This document shows, in pieces, positions 6,302-12,700 of a DNA stretch of 38,136 nt; position 1 is the first letter of the stretch, and each line of letters begins with the position of its first letter. This stretch comes from Thermoplasmatota archaeon (GTDB lineage: Archaea > Thermoplasmatota > JAQUQK01). The notes under the pieces were generated by a model. The model made no database searches. It saw only the letters and a program-made list of their open reading frames with translations, and was not told the origin of the DNA. Position numbers and translations under genes: made by a program. The stretch spans positions 1 through 38,136 of the forward strand of contig JAQUQK010000003.1 of NCBI GenBank assembly GCA_028716125.1, in the 5' to 3' direction.

Positions 6302-6330
6302 TTGACTTGTTCTGGGGATTCTGTTAGACT
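6302..6330 (+). promoter_or_regulatory. Putative integrase promoter
   Basis: TTGACT (6302-6307) and TAGACT (6325-6330) are separated by 17 bases, matching the sigma70 consensus at five and four positions. It reads toward the integrase start 150 bases downstream. The long leader holds two further palindromes and no convincing additional gene. Confidence 0.4.
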
Positions 6331-6400
6331 TTTTTACCGAAAGAGGAGCGGTGAAACCTTAGATATGTTATGTTTCATTTACCCCTTTTTTAAGTGTTGC

Positions 6401-6455
6401 TGTGCCATGCGTTTGACACAGCGACCAAAAATAACCTTGTTCGATACCTGGTATC
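6401..6455. promoter_or_regulatory. Two further palindromes in the integrase leader
   Basis: TGTGCCATGCGTTTGACACA (6401-6420) repeats the operator arms imperfectly with a wider centre. GATACCTGGTATC (6443-6455) is a perfect 6+1+6 palindrome about 25 bases before the integrase ATG. They may be operator, integrase arm-type or attachment-core sites; sequence alone does not decide. Apart from these sites, the stretch 6181-6479 holds no convincing gene. Confidence 0.4.
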
Positions 6456-6479
6456 AGTTTATATCAGGCAAGGGTTTGG

Positions 6480-7310
6480 ATGCTCGAAACTCACTTACAA
6501 AGTCGGGCAAGGATGCTAACTACGGGAGAGGCCTATAAACGGTTTGTGCTGTATCTCTATCGTTTCAGCACAAGCACCCAAAGCACATATCAGAGAGCCA
6601 TAAAACAGTTTTTAAGGTTCGCACCCAAGCAGATAAGCCGGATCAGCGTTGAACATATTGAGCGTTTCACAATGCGGCAAAAGAACAAATGCAGTGCTGC
6701 TACCGCCAATCTACATTTAGCCGCAATCAAGAGCTGGTTTAACTGGATGGAAACTTGCTATGAAATCCCGAACATTGCCAAGCGGGTCAGACGGCTAAAA
6801 ACCTTACCACCCCATCAACGGGTCCTTACCCGCGAGGAATACGATAAAATTGTCGAATCCACAAAGGGCTATATGCGGGATATAATCCAAGTCCTCTGTA
6901 TGACCGGGCTCCGCGCCTCAGAGTTCTTAAGTTTGACGCCGGCCAATATCAACTGCCAGTTTTTAACCGTAATCGGCAAGGGCCAGAAACAACGGACAGT
7001 ACCCCTAAATGAAACGGCTCAAAGAATCCTCAAAACAACCTCGCTTCTTAACTTGATAAAGAACAAAAAGCGACTATGGCTTTTCCGGCTATGCCGCCGA
7101 GCAGCCAAAGCCGCTAATATACCAGTATTTTCGCCGCACAGTTGCAGACATTATTTCGCAACCGAATTGCACAATGCCAAACCAAAGCCCGTCCCGATTG
7201 AAACCATCGGGAAACTTCTCGGCCATTCTTCGCCGCTCGTAACTACGATGACCTATTTGCATTCCTGGTCAGACTCCTCGTTAGATGGTCTTACTCGATG
7301 CCTTGAATAA
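6480..7310 (+). CDS. int: Tyrosine recombinase / phage integrase
   Basis: This 276-residue enzyme catalyses site-specific recombination of phage and host attachment sites. The N-terminal SAM-like core-binding domain covers residues 15-100 ('TQSTYQRAIKQFLRFAP'). The catalytic domain has Arg145 in 'TGLRASE', Lys168 in 'GKGQK', His220-x2-Arg223 in 'SPHSCRHYFATEL', His249 in 'LLGHSS' and nucleophile Tyr259 in 'TTMTYLHS', so the active site is complete. It is short and lacks a long arm-binding domain, as in Xer-like phage integrases. The ATG at 6480 has AAGGG upstream. It is one of only three convincing plus-strand genes, and its end overlaps the acetyltransferase gene by 58 bases tail to tail. 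No attP core could be identified. Confidence 0.93.
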   Translation: MLETHLQSRARMLTTGEAYKRFVLYLYRFSTSTQSTYQRAIKQFLRFAPKQISRISVEHIERFTMRQKNKCSAATANLHLAAIKSWFNWMETCYEIPNIAKRVRRLKTLPPHQRVLTREEYDKIVESTKGYMRDIIQVLCMTGLRASEFLSLTPANINCQFLTVIGKGQKQRTVPLNETAQRILKTTSLLNLIKNKKRLWLFRLCRRAAKAANIPVFSPHSCRHYFATELHNAKPKPVPIETIGKLLGHSSPLVTTMTYLHSWSDSSLDGLTRCLE

Positions 7311-7858
7311 ATCGGGGCGTCTCCGATATACCTCTCAACCGTGTAGCCGTTCTTTTCAAATATGCGTTGCGTTCCGATATTGCCCGGACGGGAACCGGCA
7401 ATAACTTTGGGGAGTTTCAAGGTGTTAAAGGCGTAATCAGTAACCAGCTTCACAGCTTCGGTCCCGTAACCCTTGCCCCAAAAATCCTTTTCGCCGATTA
7501 TCAGGCCGATGTCGCCCCTGTTCTCGGCCATATTGTAGAATAATTTGATATTCCCGATATGAACGCCGTCAACAACAATCGCCCAAAAATATACATTCGG
7601 ATTATCTAATTGAGACTTTGTAAAATTGGTAAGACTTTTGAGTGTATGCGTGATGTTTGCCTGAGAAGTATATTGAGCAACTTCGGGGTCATTGAGCCAA
7701 CCGACATATCTATCGTCCACATCGTCTAAGGTTAGCGGCCGCAAAGAAAAGGGCGTCCCCTGCCGCCCAGGCGAAACGCTGCTTGACGGCGAAACACCGG
7801 CAAGCAGGGGACGTTGCAACCTTGTTTGGACTTTGAACTGTTTCTTTTGGTCAAGCAT
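7253..7858 (-). CDS. GNAT-family N-acetyltransferase (RimJ/RimL-type)
   Basis: This 201-residue protein has the acetyl-CoA site in motif A at residues 118-136 ('GLIIGEKDFWGKGYGTEAV', with W-G-K-G-Y-G as the pyrophosphate loop). A RimJ/RimL-like core starts at 'FSLRPLTLDDVDDRYVGWLNDPEV' (about residue 37). The acceptor is unknown; the type usually acetylates protein N-termini or small amines. The first 36 residues are an extra segment with 'RPLLAGVSPSSSVSPGRQGTP', encoded by a palindromic DNA element. The ATG has AGGTG upstream and its own promoter. It converges with the integrase, suggesting a lysogenic-conversion cargo gene. Confidence 0.85.
   Translation of the reverse strand: MLDQKKQFKVQTRLQRPLLAGVSPSSSVSPGRQGTPFSLRPLTLDDVDDRYVGWLNDPEVAQYTSQANITHTLKSLTNFTKSQLDNPNVYFWAIVVDGVHIGNIKLFYNMAENRGDIGLIIGEKDFWGKGYGTEAVKLVTDYAFNTLKLPKVIAGSRPGNIGTQRIFEKNGYTVERYIGDAPIYSRHRVRPSNEESDQECK
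7754..7813. repeat. Palindromic element inside the acetyltransferase 5' coding region
   Basis: Arms CGTCCCCTGC (7754-7763) and GCAGGGGACG (7804-7813) enclose 40 bases holding a second 5-base inverted repeat (GCTTG/CAAGC) and two direct copies of GTTTCGCC on the minus strand. The element is in frame and encodes residues 16-35, which have no counterpart in ordinary GNAT domains. It looks like an inserted mobile palindromic repeat. Confidence 0.6.
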
Positions 7859-7897
7859 TTTTGTTTCACCTTATAAACTTTTAATCATCTGTGTAGC

Positions 7898-7927
7898 ATT
7901 ATCGAACAAACACTTTAACGAAATCAA
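7898..7927 (-). promoter_or_regulatory. Putative promoter of the acetyltransferase gene
   Basis: On the minus strand TTGATT (7927-7922) and GATAAT (7903-7898) are 18 bases apart. The start codon is about 40 bases downstream with an AGGTG site. The rest of the stretch 7859-8081 contains a small palindrome ACGTTGAAAACGT, the direct repeat at 8051-8073 and no gene. Confidence 0.5.
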
Positions 7928-8050
7928 GAAAAATCTTTAGGAATTTTTGGGCGATTGTTCTTATCTTGCTATAAGCCCTATTTTGACGTTGAAAACGTGG
8001 TAAAAAATCTTCACTTTAAGACCAGAAAAATGGTTTGCGCTTTACACAAC

Positions 8051-8073
8051 AAGCCATTTCGGAGGAGGGTGAA
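8051..8073 (+). repeat. Right copy of the short direct repeat flanking the int-GNAT block
   Basis: AAGCCAT, TTC, GGAGGAGGGTGAA matches the copy at 6242-6262 except for the 1- to 3-base middle. It lies eight bases past the end of the hydrolase gene, in the spacer before the acetyltransferase promoter. Only an 8-11 codon plus-strand ORF follows it, so a pure ribosome-binding function is unlikely here. Confidence 0.5.
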
Positions 8074-8081
8074 TGAGAAAT

Positions 8082-8681
8082 CTATTTTATCTTAACGAGG
8101 TTCGATAGGCAGACCGGCTCGTTAGAAAATCGCAGTTGGTCGTCTACTCGGCCTTTGAAGTTGTAATCATCGGGACTGTATTCGTTGGATGGTATTGTCT
8201 GCGGCAAGAATCCCCATAGCTTGAAAATCTCCGTAACGAGTTCCGAGCAGAAAACACTGGTCAGATCTGATTTATGTCCGTCAAAGATATGTATTACCTC
8301 TGCCGCCGCGCCCATCAATTCAATAATGTCTTTTTCGTAAGGTCTGCCGAGCAGGGTAGTTATCGTGCCGGATAGGATAGCATTGAAAAAATCATCACGG
8401 TCGCAACGTAATCGCCGGAGATAAACCTGCCCCTTGTATGTCTGTAAAACTTCGCTCAAGGCGTTTAACTGGACACCGTTCTTTCCGTTCAAGGTCGTGG
8501 ACTCAAAGACCATCACCCTGTCGGAGTCCACAACTATCATACCGATATGAGAAAACCTTGTCTTTTTGAGCCAGTGGCCTAACGAGCAAATCCATAGAAT
8601 CAGGGTACTTATGAGTCCACTACCCCGAAATAAAAGCAGGTCGCCGGTTTGCAGACTGTCTCTGATTTTCAGGTATCTCAT
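8082..8681 (-). CDS. Permuted papain-like (YaeF/YiiX, C92-type) hydrolase, possible lysis enzyme
   Basis: In this 199-residue protein, residues 10-50 'LQTGDLLLFRGSG' and 'FSHIGMIVVDSDRVMVFE' carry His45 and Glu60, and 'SVFCSELVTEIF' carries Cys145. His before Cys is the circularly permuted NlpC/P60 arrangement of the YiiX group, which hydrolyses amide or ester bonds in peptidoglycan or lipid. There is no signal peptide, but a hydrophobic helix at residues 22-36 is part of the fold. Its start overlaps the lipoprotein stop (ATGA), and it ends the late operon next to small membrane genes, so cell lysis is the likely job. No other endolysin was recognised. Confidence 0.75.
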   Translation of the reverse strand: MRYLKIRDSLQTGDLLLFRGSGLISTLILWICSLGHWLKKTRFSHIGMIVVDSDRVMVFESTTLNGKNGVQLNALSEVLQTYKGQVYLRRLRCDRDDFFNAILSGTITTLLGRPYEKDIIELMGAAAEVIHIFDGHKSDLTSVFCSELVTEIFKLWGFLPQTIPSNEYSPDDYNFKGRVDDQLRFSNEPVCLSNLVKIK

Positions 8682-8941
8682 TTAGGCGCAGCCAAACCAG
8701 CATTAAGCCCCGCCTGATAAGCCGCAGCGATAGCTTGTATAGCGGCCTCAAAGCCGGTGTTCTTTTCGCTTGCGCATTCAACGTGAAGAATACCGTTAGG
8801 GTCAATCTCGACCAGTATACCGGACGCTTCCATATCACCGAGCCGACCATACTGGATAAGTCCAGTTTGGGGATTGTAGGTCGCCGAGATACACCCACCA
8901 GCCAAGAACATCAGGCATAGCACTACTGCAATAGTTTTCAT
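8678..8941 (-). CDS. Small lipoprotein (possible outer-membrane spanin or exported late protein)
   Basis: This 87-residue protein begins MKTIAVVLCLMFLAGGC, a lipoprotein signal with lipobox LAGGC and Cys17. The mature part is short, with an Ala-rich helix at the end (residues 62-85, 'FEAAIQAIAAAYQAGLNAG'). The start has GGAG and an ATGA junction with the upstream gene. In a lysis cassette of a Gram-negative phage this is what an o-spanin could look like, but it lacks the Pro-rich mature region of classical ones. Confidence 0.65.
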   Translation of the reverse strand: MKTIAVVLCLMFLAGGCISATYNPQTGLIQYGRLGDMEASGILVEIDPNGILHVECASEKNTGFEAAIQAIAAAYQAGLNAGLAAPK

Positions 8942-9132
8942 TTTGTAATCTCCTTTTTTAACTCATTTATTTTGTCCTTTGTCTTTTCTAAAAGTGTTCG
9001 GATATCACTCATCAACACAATCGCCGGCGGCGAGCAACCGTTGTAATCCTGGACCTCAATACTCTCAATTTCAACGAGGCCGCTTCTAACGTATTCGCTG
9101 AGATATTCTGAATGGTCAATAAGCGTGCTCAT
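8938..9132 (-). CDS. Hypothetical small protein in the lysis cassette
   Basis: This 64-residue soluble protein ends in a charged helix 'LLEKTKDKINELKKEITK' (residues 47-64). There is no membrane segment and only one Cys. It overlaps both neighbours by ATGA-type junctions, so it is co-translated with the membrane protein upstream and the lipoprotein downstream. No family recognised. Confidence 0.55.
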   Translation of the reverse strand: MSTLIDHSEYLSEYVRSGLVEIESIEVQDYNGCSPPAIVLMSDIRTLLEKTKDKINELKKEITK

Positions 9133-9470
9133 TTTGGATTACTCACCAATCCCGAAGGGTTCGTAATGGTCTGTATCTGTTGCGCCAGTTGCTTCATTTC
9201 CTCCGTCGTGAATTTCTTGCCGCCTGTAAAATGAGATATAAAGCTAATCAGGATAAACAGACCGACTACGGCAGTTTTCCAATGCCTTGCTATCAACCCA
9301 AGAGGCACAAATGGATTGTCCCCCGCCCCCCTCTGTGCCGAGCACAAGGTCTGATGCGCCGATATGTCCTTTGCTATTTTCAAATCAATGGATGTGGAAA
9401 GAGCCGTCATGCCGTCCATAACAGCAAGTCTAATCGTTTTTTCTACCAGTTCGTGTTCTTCGGGTGTCAT
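9129..9470 (-). CDS. Single-pass membrane protein, holin- or spanin-like by position
   Basis: I chose ATG 9470 (113 aa) because AAAGGAG lies seven bases upstream; a TTG two codons earlier would sit on the site. An N-terminal charged helix (residues 1-35) is followed by a transmembrane segment around 65-83 (WKTAVVGLFILISFISHF) and a short polar tail with a helix. One membrane span ahead of a lipoprotein and a cell-wall-type hydrolase suggests a lysis role such as holin or i-spanin. The topology does not settle which. Confidence 0.55.
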   Translation of the reverse strand: MTPEEHELVEKTIRLAVMDGMTALSTSIDLKIAKDISAHQTLCSAQRGAGDNPFVPLGLIARHWKTAVVGLFILISFISHFTGGKKFTTEEMKQLAQQIQTITNPSGLVSNPK

Positions 9471-9488
9471 CTTCAAACTCCTTTACTC

Positions 9489-9517
9489 TTGACTTCTTCG
9501 ACTGTTTCTGATAAATT
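9489..9517 (+). promoter_or_regulatory. Putative promoter for the small plus-strand membrane gene
   Basis: TTGACT (9489-9494) and TAAATT (9512-9517) are 17 bases apart and lie 33 bases before the ATG at 9550, which has GGAGAAGG upstream. It would initiate plus-strand transcription between two minus-strand late genes. Confidence 0.4.
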
Positions 9518-9549
9518 GATAATTGCGTTTAGGATATAAGGAGAAGGGT

Positions 9550-9726
9550 ATGGCACTTAACAAAAAACAAAATCGTCTGTTCTTCGCCGCGATAGTGTTG
9601 CAGGTGATATTGCTTTTCATAGTTACTCTCGTTAATCCGTATTCTAATTTGTACGATTTTTCTTGGAACGCATTAGGGGCGTTGCCAATTATTTTATACT
9701 GTTTGGTAAGTTCCTCATCTACTTAA
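9550..9726 (+). CDS. Small two-span membrane protein on the opposite strand
   Basis: This 58-residue protein starts at the ATG with GGAGAAGG directly upstream; an upstream in-frame ATG at 9523 lacks a site. Hydrophobic helices at residues 10-28 (LFFAAIVLQVILLFIVTLV) and 39-54 (WNALGALPIILYCLV) suggest two spans with a short loop. It is the only plus-strand gene inside the late minus-strand region, and its end overlaps the end of the giant virion gene by eight bases. It could be a holin, antiholin or lysogenic membrane protein. The own promoter and strand suggest separate control. Confidence 0.55.
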   Translation: MALNKKQNRLFFAAIVLQVILLFIVTLVNPYSNLYDFSWNALGALPIILYCLVSSSST

Positions 9727-12700
9727 GCCCTTTCGCTTTCAGACCTTTTGACTTTAGACCTCCACCTTTGAGGCCGCCAGTCTTGAGGCCGGAGCTACCC
9801 TTCTCTTCTTTTGTGTACCGATACACTTCTTCGCCGACAACAGGGATTTCTCTTTTGAGTTGGTTTACTTTGCCCTTTTTGTAATCTTGTACGGCGCGAC
9901 CAAACAGTTTTGGCCACGGTATATTTACTCCCTTAAAAGTACCCTTCCACATCTCTATTGCCGTGTACCTGTTCATTCCGGGGATTAACTGCAACGTCCC
10001 GTCAACAAGACAGTCCAGGTATGTAGTAGTATCCTTGTCGCCGAACTCGGTAAGTGTTGAAAAATCTGTTGACATTTGACCTGTCTGCGGGTCTTTTTTT
10101 ATAAATGGTTTTATCTTTTTGCCCCGCACTTTTTCAACAGTAAGACGTTTGAGAGAGGCAACTAAAATAAGCCCCGGCAGGAGAATGAAGAGGGCTTGTA
10201 ATCCTTTTCGCTTCAACTGCGGATTTGCAGACCTGAGATTATTGAATATCTGCCGTTTGAGATAACTGAACTGTTTTATATTGTAGGTGTTAAGAAAATA
10301 CAACGCCCTTGCACTACCGCCCGTTGCGAAACCTTCCGGCGTTTCCAGTAATGAGGCCACATGAACCTCAGCGTATTTGTAGTAGAGAGGGAAAAGAACA
10401 TCGTCGCTTTCAACGCCTGCTTTCAGGTCGGCAATCACTTTCGGAATTTTCCCCAAGTCATAGGCGTAAACTTCTTTCAGGTATGTATAAAGCGCGGGGT
10501 CATTACTGCGGGCCTGTTGTTGTAACTTCATATAAAACGGATTGACAAGCCGGAGTTTGTTGCCGACATCGTTATACTTGACGAAGTTTACCTTGAAATA
10601 AGCATCTTCTATTTTCTTGCCGGGGCCGCCCGTCATTTCAGGAGTGATAGCACTATCAGCGCCAAACATTTTCAAGTTTGGTATCCTATACCCTAAACCA
10701 ACAAGTCTTTTTGCGACTACTCGGAGATAATTAGCTATCCCCCCTTCGTACCAGTTAATTGGTTCGTTCTGTAATTGGGTCAGACCTGATGCCCAGCTCC
10801 CCATTGCCTCCATTCTCAGAACCCGCAAATAACCTGAAACTGTCGGATGCATCCCCTTTGGATTGAAATAGGCGTTGAGGACATTTGCTATCTCGGTTTG
10901 GTCTTTGGCGCTGATGGCGTTTTCTCTTATGAGTTCATCTATCTTGCCACCTATACTCTCTTCAAGTTTGGTGTTTGCTTTTTTGGCGAGATAATCCTCT
11001 ATATGTATGGCGGCATTTAGAGTTTTTTCATACTCAGGATTGTCCGGTTTGAGCGTTTGAAGTTTCTTGACGGCCTTCGTTAGTTGTGTTCGCAGATTTA
11101 TAATGTTCGGCGGTTCTTTGCCGAAGAAGTTCGCCCGTGCTATTGCTTCGTTCATCGTCTCCACAAAATCTATCGCAGCATCGGCGGGGTGAGCGTAAAA
11201 CTCCATCAGCTCAGGCGTGGCCGCTATTTCTCTGCCTAAAGTCGCGCCCGGGGTAGTTAGACTCACGCCGCCTGTCCTGTAACCCCGCAGGAGCGTATTG
11301 ATTACCTTAATTCGGTGCGCCATATCCGCCACTTGCCGCTTATTGGTAGCTTTTTTAATAGCTTCCTCGATGCGGCTCTTCTCGGCGTCTAATGCAGTCC
11401 GTAATCCTTCAAGGTCCGCTACCTTCAAGTGATAGTAAAACGCTTTGCGGTCTATCTTAATACCAGTTGCTTCCTCAAATCTTGTGGTTATTCTCTCCGC
11501 GCCTTCCCGCCATTGTTCGTATGCTTCTCTCAGGCCGTATTTTTTAAGAATGGCGTCCCTATCCTCTACAAGTTCGCTACTCGCGTCATAGTTCCATCTT
11601 TTAGCATCCGTATCAGAAAGTTTGCGGACGCCTTTTATCCAGTCCGCCATTGAGTCTATATCCCGACTGGTAGCAAGATTTTTGTTAAAGGCCATTCTAT
11701 GAAGTGCAGTGGCGGCCACCTGAGAAGCATCCTTAAGACGTGCCGAAAGAACTACCCCTCCTTTCCTGCCTAACGCTACGGGGTTTTTGAAAAATGATGT
11801 TATGGCATTGACAATTCTTTTCTTGACAGGTGGCGTAGGCGGTTCTGTGTAAGGTTCTGTTCTTAAAGCTGGCGGCCCTTTTGGCGGAACGAATTGAGGC
11901 CCTAACTTTGCGGCCCGCGTAGTAAGTTTGTCCTCCAAATTCTTGACATACTCCTCTATGTCATTCATCAATCGGGTAATATCTGCGGGGGTTTTTGTTT
12001 TCAGTATCCGGTTTGTGAACCTGTATCTATACTGTCGAGGGACAAACTGCTCGACAAGTTCTTTCGCCTTCTGTATCTGCTTTTCCTCAAATACTTCGGC
12101 GGTCTTGATTTTGAAAATCTCAGATTTGGCCGTATCAATAGCATCACGCCAACCAGTCTTGTAACCTATTCTCGCCCCCTGTTTCTGTCCGCCCCTCAAT
12201 GCTTCCTGTTCTCTCGTGCCAAGATGCTCGGACTCGGCTTTAGTAAGACCTTCCGGGGGACGCGGCATACCGCCTAACTCTTTGAGAGGCCCCTTAAGTC
12301 CTTTGCGGGTTTTGATTTCAGGCAGAGTTTTTGCCCCCATCATATAAGCGTCAATTTGCTTTTGTGGAGTCCCCTGTTTTTGCATTTCAGCGATAACTTC
12401 GCCGCGAGTTCGGGTTTCTCCGCCGTAATTGATTTTTTCGTTAAGATAAGCAGTTTTAACACTTGTCGGGGCAAGATGTTCTCTGGCGTTGGCGCGGGCA
12501 GTTGCTATGGCCTGTTGAGTTTCTTGTTCTACTTTCCCCCCTTCTGTCTTGGCAAGGGCTTCGTCTCGAAAAGTTCCTTTTTCTGCGTAGTATAGATTTA
12601 TCTTTTTTACAGAATCTAACAATCTATTGTCTGCTAATTCTTTTTGAACACGAACATTTATCGTATCTTTCGGCAGAGTTCCATTGTAATAGACTGTAAG

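Noticed and set aside
6443..6455. attP core at GATACCTGGTATC
   Set aside because: A single palindrome near the integrase is suggestive, but no host sequence is available, so it is only listed as a palindrome.
6302..6538. 78-residue plus-strand ORF ahead of the integrase
   Set aside because: It overlaps the putative promoter, lacks a clear ribosome site in the right frame and shows no protein-like pattern. Operator palindromes lie in it.
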